Made by a program: the position numbers and the translations under genes | Part shown: piece after piece, positions 34,782-42,096 of the stretch | How positions within the stretch are numbered: the stretch's first letter is position 1 | How the letters are laid out: every line of letters starts with the position of its first letter | Origin: an uncultured Acidobacteriota bacterium | GTDB taxonomy: Bacteria; Acidobacteriota; UBA6911; RPQK01; JAJDTT01 | Direction of reading: 5' to 3' | NCBI GenBank assembly: GCA_951812665.1 | Contig: CATOST010000010.1 | Span: 1-64,000 of the forward strand | Length of the DNA stretch: 64,000 nt | The notes under the pieces: generated by a model | The model's database searches: none | The model's input: the letters and a program-made list of their open reading frames with translations, nothing else | Told to the model about the DNA's origin: nothing

Positions 34782-36402
34782 ACCCCCGGGGAATCCTCAC
34801 GTCGATCAAGGTGGTCCGATCGGCTCCGACGGCTTCTTCCAGAACCGGCAGCAATTCGGCCAGAGAGTCGACCCGCGCTCCGGCGACGCCGTAACCCTCT
34901 GCAATCTTAACGAAATCGGGGTTGACCAGATCGGTTCCCAGGTACCTGCCGCCGTAGCTGTTCTTCTGCATCCACTTCAAGACGCCCCACGCCTCGTCGT
35001 TGAAGAGGACAACCGTCACGTTCAAGCCATATTGGACGGAGGTCGCCAACTCGGCCATGCAGTACTGGAATCCGCCGTCCCCCGAAAAGCAGACCACGGG
35101 GGTTGCAGAATTGGCCGCCTTGGCCCCGAGGGCGGCCGGGAAGGAGAAACCGATGCCGACCCAGCCGTAGGGGTTCAGGAAGGTGCGGGGCGAATAGACC
35201 TGAAAAGCCCGGCTGGCGCGGCTGGCGGGGACGGTCGTGTCCCAAGTGGTGACGGTCTCCCGGGGCAGGACGCTCCGGATGGCCTCCATGGCCCGGGTCT
35301 CGGACGGCCATTCACGCTGGAGCTCGGCGCGGATACGCCGTTTGAGATTCCGGATCTCGTCACGGTATCCGGCTCCGGTCGAGACGTCCCGACCCCGGAT
35401 CCGCTCCAGGATCTGACCCGCCACGGCGCCGCCGTCGGCCAGGACGCCCAGGCTGACGGGATAGTTCCGTCCCAGGTAGTCCGGGTCCAGAACCACCTGC
35501 ACCAACTGGTCCGGGAATCGGACCCCGAGCTGCACCGTGCTGCGATGGATGAGGCCGGACCCCAGAGCCAATACCAGGTCACACTCCGGGATGAAATCGT
35601 GGACCGGGTTCCGGGCCCAGATCCGCTGTCCCAGGCAGGTGCCCAGGGAGAGGGGGTGGTCCTCGGGGAAAGCGTCCTTGGCGCCGTCTCCGGTGACGAC
35701 GGGGGCGCCCAGAGCCTCGGCCAGGAGGATCAGCGTCCCGTGGGCCCCGGAATGAGACAACTCCTCACCGGCCCAGATCAGGGGCCGCTCGGCCCGCCGC
35801 AGGGCGGCCAGAATCTGTTCCAACTCCTCCTCACCCGCGCCCGGCGTTTCGGGGAGAGCCGGAAGATCGCCGCCCGGACCGCAGCGATCTCCCAGAAGAT
35901 CGGTGGGAAACTGGAGGACTGCGGGGCGCCGGCGCCCGGAGGACAATGCCGCGAAAGCCTCGTCCACGGCCGGAACCAGGGTCTGGGGATCCTCCACGCG
36001 GCGAGCGTGGCCCGTCACCGAGCGCAGCATCCGGAACTGCTGCTTGGGTTCATGGATCAGGCCCAGACCGGTTTCCCGCTCACCTCGGCCGACGGTGGTG
36101 GTCAAATGCAATACGGGAGAACTGGAATGATAAGCCTCCCCCACCGAGTGCATGGAGTTGGCCGCACCGGGTCCGGTGCTGGTAACCAGAACACCGGGCC
36201 GGCCGCTGGAGCGGGCGTACCCGTCGGCCATGAAGCCGCAGCCCAATTCCGACCGGCCCCCGATGTGGCGCACCCGGTTCTGGTGCCGGTAGAGGGCGTC
36301 GAAGAGTTCCAGGTTGTGGATGGAAATGATGCCGAACAGGAGGTCGACGCCGTGTAGCGCCAAACGCTCCACGAGTGCCTCGCCGCCGGTCCTTTTGGCC
36401 AT
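34765..36402 (-). CDS. Thiamine diphosphate enzyme, acetolactate synthase large subunit-like
   Basis: 545 residues from ATG 36402. PYR domain (GIISIHNLELFDALYRHQ and the Glu in GGRSELGCGFMADGYARSSG), central domain with GDGAKDAFPEDHPLSLGT, and PP domain with the cofactor motif FSGDGGFQYCMAELATSVQ and LFNDEAWG (GDG then ND). It lies about 170 bp after the ketol-acid reductoisomerase gene on the same strand, so acetolactate synthesis is plausible, but the activating-Glu context differs from canonical IlvB (HEQGAAHAADG) and no small regulatory subunit is adjacent. Other acyloin- or oxoacid-cleaving activities remain possible. Confidence 0.82.
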   Translation of the reverse strand: MAKRTGGEALVERLALHGVDLLFGIISIHNLELFDALYRHQNRVRHIGGRSELGCGFMADGYARSSGRPGVLVTSTGPGAANSMHSVGEAYHSSSPVLHLTTTVGRGERETGLGLIHEPKQQFRMLRSVTGHARRVEDPQTLVPAVDEAFAALSSGRRRPAVLQFPTDLLGDRCGPGGDLPALPETPGAGEEELEQILAALRRAERPLIWAGEELSHSGAHGTLILLAEALGAPVVTGDGAKDAFPEDHPLSLGTCLGQRIWARNPVHDFIPECDLVLALGSGLIHRSTVQLGVRFPDQLVQVVLDPDYLGRNYPVSLGVLADGGAVAGQILERIRGRDVSTGAGYRDEIRNLKRRIRAELQREWPSETRAMEAIRSVLPRETVTTWDTTVPASRASRAFQVYSPRTFLNPYGWVGIGFSFPAALGAKAANSATPVVCFSGDGGFQYCMAELATSVQYGLNVTVVLFNDEAWGVLKWMQKNSYGGRYLGTDLVNPDFVKIAEGYGVAGARVDSLAELLPVLEEAVGADRTTLIDVRIPRGFSEFG

Positions 36403-36426
36403 CTCAGCTGTCCGGGGGTACGAAGA

Positions 36427-36447
36427 GGGCGGCCACAAGGGCCGCCC
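36427..36447 (+). repeat. ACAAG-loop hairpin repeat, copy 2
   Basis: 8-bp stem GGGCGGCC / GGCCGCCC around ACAAG, followed by CCTACA. Located 25 bp upstream of the thiamine diphosphate gene start. Stem differs from copy 1 by a compensated A-T to G-C pair. Confidence 0.75.
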
Positions 36448-36457
36448 CTACACCATA

Positions 36458-36512
36458 TTTCTTACCGGGGCGGCGCGATACACGTTTTCTTGCCGGGGCG
36501 GTGCGATGCCCG
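36458..36512 (+). repeat. Two tandem 27-bp repeats
   Basis: TTTCTTACCGGGGCGGCGCG at 36458 and TTTCTTGCCGGGGCGGTGCG at 36486, each continuing for about 7 more matching bases, four differences in 27. They follow the hairpin at 36427 and lie between the ketol-acid reductoisomerase stop and the thiamine diphosphate enzyme start. Role unknown. Confidence 0.6.
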
Positions 36513-36571
36513 CGCAGGAATCTCGCCATGCGCTCAGCGACCGGGCCCAAAACTCGGGCCAGATCCGTTGT

Positions 36572-37630
36572 TCATTCCTCGGACTGGCGTTCCGGGCGGA
36601 GTTCGCGGACCACCTTGCCGATCCGCCACATCTCCGACTCCTCGACCTCCTTCAGCTCCCGGGTGAGAGCCTCCCGGTAATCGGAAGCCCGGTTTGCGGC
36701 CAGGACCCGGCGGGTTTCGTCCCCGCGAGCCACCTTGTCGTAGAGTTCCTCGAAGATCGGAACGTTGGCGTCGCGGAAGCGCTTGAACCAGTCCAGAGCA
36801 CCCCGTTGGGCCGTGGTGGAGCAGTTGGCGTACATCCAGTCCATCCCGTTCTCGGCAATGAGCGGATACAGGCTCTGGGTGGCCTCTTCCACGGTCTCGT
36901 TGAAGGCCTCCTGGGGACTGTGGCCCCGGGCCCTCAGGACCTCGTACTGGGCCAGCCAGAGTCCGTAGATGGCGCCCATCAGGACCCCCCTCTCGCCCGT
37001 CAGGTCACTGTAGACTTCCTTTTTGAAGTCGGTCTCGAAAAGGAACCCGGACCCGATGGCGATTCCCAGGGCCAGGCAGCGCTCCCGGGCGCGGCCCGTA
37101 TAGTCCTGATCCACCGCGTAGCTGGAATTGATCCCCCGGCCCTCGAGGAAGAGCCGCCTCACGGTGGTCCCGGAGCCCTTGGGCGCCACCAGGATGACGT
37201 CGATGTCGGGCGGCGGAACTACTCCGGTCTGGTCGCTGTAGGTGAGGGCGAAGCCGTGGGAAAAGCAGAGGGCGTCGCCCGGCTTGAAGTGGGGCTTGAT
37301 ATGGGACCACTGCTGTCCCTGGCCGGCGTCGCTCAACAGGTACATGACCAGCGTGGACCGCTCCACCACCTCGGTGATGTCCTCGATCAGGTTGACGCCC
37401 GGAACCCAGCCGTCCTCGACCGCCTTCTTCCAGCCATTGCCGCCGCGGCGCTGGCCGACGATGACCTCGATCCCGTTGTCCCGGCAGTTCAGGGACTGGC
37501 CATGGCCCTGAGGACCATATCCAATGACGCCGACGCGCTCGCGACCCAGGATCTCCCGGACTTTTTCCATCGGATAGTCGCTGCGCTCGATCACGTCCTC
37601 GACATAATCTCCGATCTGGATTCTTCTCAT
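36572..37630 (-). CDS. ilvC: Ketol-acid reductoisomerase, fungal-like type
   Basis: 352 residues. The NADP-binding motif VGVIGYGPQGHGQSLNCRDN (33-52) is followed by GQRRGGNGWKKAVEDGWVPG, DVILVAPKGSGTTVRRLF, GRGINSSYAV and the Mg-binding FNETVEEATQSLYPLI. C-terminal VVRELRPERQ. It converts acetolactate to dihydroxy-isovalerate in valine/isoleucine synthesis. The long GRGINSSYAV, EDGWVPG, CSTTAQRGALDW and LRPE-Q signatures match yeast Ilv5-like enzymes rather than the usual bacterial class I sequence (G-S-Q-G-H-A-H-A-L-N-L). Such KARIs occur in some Bacteroidetes and Acidobacteriota. It is followed by the acetolactate-synthase-like gene. Confidence 0.92.
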   Translation of the reverse strand: MRRIQIGDYVEDVIERSDYPMEKVREILGRERVGVIGYGPQGHGQSLNCRDNGIEVIVGQRRGGNGWKKAVEDGWVPGVNLIEDITEVVERSTLVMYLLSDAGQGQQWSHIKPHFKPGDALCFSHGFALTYSDQTGVVPPPDIDVILVAPKGSGTTVRRLFLEGRGINSSYAVDQDYTGRARERCLALGIAIGSGFLFETDFKKEVYSDLTGERGVLMGAIYGLWLAQYEVLRARGHSPQEAFNETVEEATQSLYPLIAENGMDWMYANCSTTAQRGALDWFKRFRDANVPIFEELYDKVARGDETRRVLAANRASDYREALTRELKEVEESEMWRIGKVVRELRPERQSEE

Positions 37631-37762
37631 GATTCCCTCTCTTTGGAAGATTCGATATCCTTCGCTTGCTCAGCAGGATGACGGAGCGAGTTTATACCAA
37701 ATCCTGCAAACGCGACTCAACAGCCCCGGGACGAAGCTCCCGTGGACGGACAAGGAGCACTC

Positions 37763-38113
37763 ATGGAGATCAAGCAGGTTTGGGACCTGACCCGGTTTCG
37801 TCCCGAGAAAATGCAAAAGGTGAACCTCTTCGAGACCCCCCGAATGTTCTGCGACATCTACTGCTTCGAACCGGGCCAGGAGCAGAAGGTTCACGCCCAT
37901 CACGGGAACGACAAGATCTACCACGTCCTGAAGGGACGCGGCCGCTTCACCGTAGGCAAGGAAACCCACACCCTGGAAGCAGGAGAGGCCACCTGGGCGC
38001 CGTCGGGCGAGCCCCACGGCGTGCTCAACCATTCCGGAGATCCCCTGATCTGCCTGGTCTTCATGGCTCCCCATCCCCGACCCGGCCGATTCGCCGCGGC
38101 GGGTGAAGATTGA
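37763..38113 (+). CDS. Cupin domain protein
   Basis: 116 residues from ATG 37763, chosen for the CAAGGAGC ribosome site 5 bp upstream (an open frame begins at 37742). A single cupin barrel: motif 1 EPGQEQKVHAHHGNDKIYHV with Glu/His ligands and motif 2 LEAGEATWAPSGEPHGVLNH. Metal binding is likely; function unknown. The pabB start follows its stop by 4 bp, so the two may be cotranslated. Confidence 0.82.
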   Translation: MEIKQVWDLTRFRPEKMQKVNLFETPRMFCDIYCFEPGQEQKVHAHHGNDKIYHVLKGRGRFTVGKETHTLEAGEATWAPSGEPHGVLNHSGDPLICLVFMAPHPRPGRFAAAGED

Positions 38114-38117
38114 AACC

Positions 38118-39617
38118 ATGTTCTGCCGGTCCCTGCCCCTTTCCTCCGACCCCGCGACGCTGTACGCGCGGCTGAGCCGGACCGGCGGCCCCTGGGCGGC
38201 CCTGGACAGCGGTTGGAATCCCGGAGGCACGCGCGTCGGCCCCCTCTCCCGGTTCTGCATCTGCGGCGTCGACCCGTTCGCCCTCCTCACCGCGCGGGGG
38301 AACCGGGCGATCCTGACCTGGAAAGACGGGCGCTGCGAACGAGGATCGACCCTTTCCCTCCTCCGGGACGTTCTGAGCCGCTTCCGGCTCCCGCACGCGA
38401 ACTGGCCGACCCCGTTTCCGGCGGGGGCCATGGGATATTTCGGTTATGAGCTCGGGGCGCTCATGGAGCCGGCTTTCGGTGCACTATCGGGATCGGACGA
38501 AGAGACGGACCTGCCCGATCTCTGGCTGGGACTGTTCGATTCCGCCGTGACCATCGACCTGGAGCGGGAACGGATCCTGCTCACCGCCAGCGGCCAGCCC
38601 GATGCCGGTGACCGGGCCCGCCAACAAGCCGAATCCCGGATTCGCGAGCTGACCGCGGCAGTCGAATCCGCCGCAGCGGACTCGATGCAAGGCCTCGACC
38701 CGGCACCGCCGGCACCCGCCGCCAGGGACGGCTTCGATTCCAACTTCACTCCCGCCGGGTTTGCCGGAGCCGTCAACCGGATCAAGGAGTTCATCGCCGC
38801 CGGCGACATCTACCAGGCCAACCTCTCCCAACGCTTCCGGACCCGCTACGAAGGGGATCCCTTCCGGCTCTTCCTGGGACTGCGCCAAGCGGCCCCCGCT
38901 CCCTTCTCCGCCTTCCTGGAGGGTGGAGACTTCGCCGTGGTCAGCATGTCCCCGGAACGCTTCCTTCACCTGGACCCGGAGACGCGCCGGATCGAAACCC
39001 GTCCCATCAAGGGGACACGGCCGCGTGGGAACACCGGCGCCGAGGACCGATTGCTGGCCCGGGAGCTCGTCCGGAGCGAGAAGGACCAGGCCGAGCACGT
39101 CATGATCGTGGACCTGGAGCGGAACGATCTGGGAAGGGTGGCCCGGGTGGGCACGGTCCAAGTCCGGGAGTTGTCGCTGTTGGAAACCTTTCCCACGCTG
39201 TTTCACCTGACCTCGACGGTGGAGGGAATCCTGGCCCCCGGCCGCGACCGTGTGGATCTCCTCAAGGCGACCTTCCCCGGAGGCTCCATCACCGGAGCTC
39301 CCAAGATCCGGGCCATGCAGGTGATCGACAAGCTGGAGACGGTCCGGCGAGGGATCTACACCGGGTCCCTCGGATACCTGAGCTTCAGCGGCGGGATGGA
39401 TCTGAACGTGGCCATTCGCACCATCGTCATCCAGGCAGGCCGGGCCGAATTTCACGTGGGCGCCGGAATCGTCGCCGACAGCGAACCGGAGGCGGAATAC
39501 CAGGAGACGCTGGTCAAGGGCCGGTCCCTGCGGGAGGCGTTGGAGGCTGCCGAAACACGGGCTCCGGTCCCGCGGCGCCAATCCGCGGCAAGGTTGCTGG
39601 CAGATCGGATTTTCTAA
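38118..39617 (+). CDS. pabB: Aminodeoxychorismate synthase component I
   Basis: 499 residues from ATG 38118 (an in-frame GTG 38103 would overlap the cupin stop). The chorismate-binding domain fills the C-terminal half: DIYQANLSQRFRTRY, FAVVSMSPERFLHL, ETRPIKGTRPRGNT, HVMIVDLERNDLGR, STVEGILAPGRD and FPGGSITGAPKIRAMQVID. PIKGT, rather than PIAGT, marks PabB over TrpE. It aminates chorismate with ammonia from a PabA subunit for folate synthesis. No PabA or PabC is adjacent. Confidence 0.9.
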   Translation: MFCRSLPLSSDPATLYARLSRTGGPWAALDSGWNPGGTRVGPLSRFCICGVDPFALLTARGNRAILTWKDGRCERGSTLSLLRDVLSRFRLPHANWPTPFPAGAMGYFGYELGALMEPAFGALSGSDEETDLPDLWLGLFDSAVTIDLERERILLTASGQPDAGDRARQQAESRIRELTAAVESAAADSMQGLDPAPPAPAARDGFDSNFTPAGFAGAVNRIKEFIAAGDIYQANLSQRFRTRYEGDPFRLFLGLRQAAPAPFSAFLEGGDFAVVSMSPERFLHLDPETRRIETRPIKGTRPRGNTGAEDRLLARELVRSEKDQAEHVMIVDLERNDLGRVARVGTVQVRELSLLETFPTLFHLTSTVEGILAPGRDRVDLLKATFPGGSITGAPKIRAMQVIDKLETVRRGIYTGSLGYLSFSGGMDLNVAIRTIVIQAGRAEFHVGAGIVADSEPEAEYQETLVKGRSLREALEAAETRAPVPRRQSAARLLADRIF

Positions 39618-39676
39618 TAGAATAGCGATCCTTCCGCCCGGAGACTTCAGGCTTGGGCGTGACGTTTCGAATATGT

Positions 39677-39754
39677 GGTGGGCGTAGCTCAGTCAGGTAG
39701 AGCACAGGGTTGTGGCCCCTGTGGCCGTGGGTTCGAGTCCCATCGCCCACCCCA
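39677..39754 (+). tRNA. tRNA-His (GTG)
   Basis: Full cloverleaf: acceptor GTGGGCG (39678-39684) pairs with CGCCCAC (39744-39750); anticodon stem CAGGG/CCCTG encloses loop TTGTGGC, anticodon GTG. T-arm contains GGTTCGAGTCC. The extra 5' G at 39677 (G-1) opposite discriminator C at 39751 is the histidine identity feature, and CCA is encoded at 39752-39754. Confidence 0.97.
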
Positions 39755-39788
39755 TGCCCGGAGAAATCCCAAATTCAAAACAATGAAG

Positions 39789-39897
39789 ATGTAGAGGGGG
39801 GACTCCGGTCCCTGACCCCCCTTCCGGCGGCAAGGATGCCGCCGCTCCTTCGGCGACAAGAAAGTCGCCGCTTCCAATCGGCGGCAAGAAAGCCGCC
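39789..39897 (+). repeat. AAGAAA-loop hairpin array B
   Basis: Leader TGTAGAGGGGGGACTCCGGT-like hairpin (39790-39822), then three units at 39826, 39852 and 39880 with stems GGCGGC/GCCGCC, GGCGAC/GTCGCC and GGCGGC/GCCGCC. The first loop is AAGGAT, the others AAGAAA. Ends 11 bp before the stop codon of the small gene at 39909. The leader is shared with array D. Confidence 0.85.
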
Positions 39898-39908
39898 GCT
39901 CCTGGTGT

Positions 39909-40178
39909 TCAGGGCTGGCTCGGGGGATTGCCTGAATTGTCCTGCTGACGACTGAGCGACTTGGCCAACAGATTCCGGATTTGGATCAGTAAGGCTAGCA
40001 CTCCACAGACGGCGATTGCCATCGCGACTCCGGTAAGAAGACCGGTGAAGATTCCCCCCACTCCGTAGGCTGAAACGCCCGACATCAGGCCCAGCAGGAC
40101 GAGCACGATCGCCAGCAAGCCATTGAGCGGGACGATGGAATCGGCCAGGAGACGGTTGATTTGTTCGACTAGATTCAT
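39909..40178 (-). CDS. Small two-helix membrane protein
   Basis: 89 residues. Two transmembrane helices (VPLNGLLAIVLVLLGLMSG and FTGLLTGVAMAIAVCGVLALLI) follow a short polar N-terminus; the tail (NLLAKSLSRQQDNSGNPPSQ) is polar. No family recognised. Its stop abuts repeat array B. Part of a minus-strand trio of small unknown genes. Confidence 0.6.
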   Translation of the reverse strand: MNLVEQINRLLADSIVPLNGLLAIVLVLLGLMSGVSAYGVGGIFTGLLTGVAMAIAVCGVLALLIQIRNLLAKSLSRQQDNSGNPPSQP

Positions 40179-40249
40179 GTTCGCCGACTATAGCACGGGC
40201 CACCACGACTCATTTTCGCTCTCTACTTATTGGTCGCAGTTGAATCAGA

Positions 40250-40468
40250 TCACTCTGAAAAAGAATCCCGACTGGCTTTCAGTTCCTCTCTCTGAGTGTG
40301 CTTTCCATAGATGAATACTCCAACCAGAGCAACCAAATCAGCCAGGACCAGCCCGAATCCCTCCAGACTCTTGTCGTTGTAAATCAAGAATCCTCCCAGG
40401 ACAATCGTCACCAAGCTCAAGACAAAGGCGAGAATCAATCCCAAGATCTGATTATTCTTTCGCGCCAT
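40250..40468 (-). CDS. Small two-helix membrane protein
   Basis: 72 residues from ATG 40468. Helices at 8-29 (ILGLILAFVLSLVTIVLGGF) and 37-54 (GFGLVLADLVALVGVFIYG), charged tail KHTQREELKASRDS. Its start overlaps the 3' end of the upstream small gene by 17 bp, so the two are probably cotranslated. No family recognised. Confidence 0.6.
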   Translation of the reverse strand: MARKNNQILGLILAFVLSLVTIVLGGFLIYNDKSLEGFGLVLADLVALVGVFIYGKHTQREELKASRDSFSE

Positions 40469-40727
40469 GCCTCACCGCAGTATTTTCCTGCTGAAAGGCA
40501 GCGCTGAGATTTTGAGGTGTGAGCTTGTCGTGATGGACTGTCCGGTAAATCTCCATTGCCCACTGAAGATCTTGCCCGACCATTCTGAAGTCACTATAGA
40601 CTGCTCGAGCATCGGCCGCGTTGCCGTCCCGACTCTCGTTGTAGATATCGTAAACGCCACCGATATCGAGCACACGAGCACAACCTGAAATGAAATTCGG
40701 GATTGCGAAAAGAAACATCGTCTTCAT
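40452..40727 (-). CDS. Small hypothetical protein, possible lipoprotein
   Basis: 91 residues from ATG 40727. A short hydrophobic start with a Cys (MFLFAIPNFISGCARV) could be a minimal lipoprotein signal. The rest is soluble and helical (DARAVYSDFRMVGQDLQWAM and LTPQNLSAAFQQEN). Overlaps the next gene by 17 bp. Function unknown. Confidence 0.5.
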   Translation of the reverse strand: MKTMFLFAIPNFISGCARVLDIGGVYDIYNESRDGNAADARAVYSDFRMVGQDLQWAMEIYRTVHHDKLTPQNLSAAFQQENTAVRHGAKE

Positions 40728-40857
40728 ATCACCGTAGACTCCACGTACCTACATCGGATGGGATACGATCAAAATCCCTGCCCGGCGCCGATCAATTCCT
40801 CACTGATTGCACCCACAAGAAAAATCCTAACGGTACTCGTCAATGAATTTCAATCGA

Positions 40858-40896
40858 AGCCGATTTCTCCTCGCTCTTCTCTCTTTCCTCTCCGAT
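40858..40896 (-). repeat. Purine-rich tract after the GNAT gene
   Basis: On the minus strand GGAGAGGAAAGAGAGAAGAG, directly after the GNAT stop at 40897. Similar tracts lie at 4829-4875, 26876-26934 and 51555-51585, each at a gene 3' end. The rest of the 170 bp between 40728 and 40897 shows nothing recognisable. Confidence 0.55.
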
Positions 40897-42096
40897 TCAA
40901 AAATGTTCGCTGCACCAGGGAGGGACGTCGACCCGGAACATGGCGTCCGCTTCGCTGAGTTTCTTCGAGTTGCGGGCATGGACCCGGCCCGCGCGGGACA
41001 GCGTGCGGAAGCTCACGCCGCCGAGGTAGGCGGCGCCCAGCTCGTTGGCCGTCAGCTCCAGGTCCGGCTGGCCTGTGGTCGGACGGCAGGTGGCTCCGTC
41101 GGGCCCTCCTTCCAGCTCGAAGCGGCCCCGGTTCCAAGGACAGCTTGCGTCCTCCAACTCCAAGACCAATCGGCCCGATGAAGCGTACCGGCGAGCCGAG
41201 AGAGCCGCGGGAGCGTCCACCAGCCGAAGCCAGAGAGAGTCGCAGGGAGAGCGCTTCAGATGACGCGGGTCCGCCAGCATCCAGAGCAGGGAGTCCTGCA
41301 GGGGGCGGTGCCGAGCTTGGATGGTGGTTATCAGGTCCACTCCGAAGCAGAACTGCCAAAGCGCTCTCTGAGCCCGCGAGTTGAGGCCGCAGAGTTCCTC
41401 CACTGCGACCGTAAGATCCCGGGGCCGAATCCGGTAGATAACGTAGCCTTCAACGCTGGATCCGTCCCGGTACGCGGCGTGGATCAACCGGGTTGCATCC
41501 CGGCAGCCCTGATCCTGGGGGTCGCCCAGCGCCAGTTCCCAGCGCGCGGCTCGACGATGGACGGTCCCCACCCGCCGGGACAGGGACTCCTCATGAACCC
41601 GGGGAAAGAGATCCGAGGCCTCGGACCGGGAGACGAAATCCACCCGTCCCGCCCCGGAGTCACCGGGAATCAGCTGCGTCCGCAGCCGGTCTATGGCCCA
41701 AGACTCGTGGAAGGTGGCCATCCCGTATCCGAAGCGGCCGTAGATGATGCTCTCGGAGGCGTAGAGGCCGGTGGCCGGCTCTCCCCGTTCATGCATGTCC
41801 CGGAGCTGGCGGTTCATCATCCGGGTCATGAGACCCCGCCGCCGATGCGTGGGCTGGACCGTCACGCCGGCCAAAGCCCCCATGGGAAGCCAGCCTCCCG
41901 GGATCCGCATCCGGAAGGAGTGGACGTTGATGGTGCCCACGATTCGCCCCGAGTCGTACGCGGCCAAGGAGCGGTCCAGTTCCACCGGAGTGCGGCGGAT
42001 TTGAGATTCCGGGATGCTGAACCCGAAACCGCTGACCTTGGCCCGGATCCAGGCCGGATAGTCGTCAGCGGTGAGTTGCCTCAGCTCGATGCTCAT
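40897..42096 (-). CDS. GNAT acetyltransferase, Eis-like with SCP2-type C-terminus
   Basis: 399 residues from ATG 42096, which overlaps the previous gene's TGA as ATGA. N-terminal GNAT domain with the acetyl-CoA motif LAGVTVQPTHRRRGLMTRMM (about 85-105) and LYASESIIYGRFGYG, as in Eis enzymes; a second acetyltransferase-like domain at 150-285 (SSVEGYVIYRIRP) and a C-terminal SCP2/sterol-carrier-like domain from 300 (RLVLELEDASCPWNRGRFEL to LTANELGAAYLGG). Eis proteins acetylate amines of varied substrates. Coupled to the NodB-like gene and the peptide transporter, it may modify the same substrate. Confidence 0.85.
   Translation of the reverse strand: MSIELRQLTADDYPAWIRAKVSGFGFSIPESQIRRTPVELDRSLAAYDSGRIVGTINVHSFRMRIPGGWLPMGALAGVTVQPTHRRRGLMTRMMNRQLRDMHERGEPATGLYASESIIYGRFGYGMATFHESWAIDRLRTQLIPGDSGAGRVDFVSRSEASDLFPRVHEESLSRRVGTVHRRAARWELALGDPQDQGCRDATRLIHAAYRDGSSVEGYVIYRIRPRDLTVAVEELCGLNSRAQRALWQFCFGVDLITTIQARHRPLQDSLLWMLADPRHLKRSPCDSLWLRLVDAPAALSARRYASSGRLVLELEDASCPWNRGRFELEGGPDGATCRPTTGQPDLELTANELGAAYLGGVSFRTLSRAGRVHARNSKKLSEADAMFRVDVPPWCSEHF

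Noticed and set aside
34645-36357. Plus-strand frame of 570 codons
   Set aside because: Shadow of the minus-strand thiamine diphosphate enzyme.
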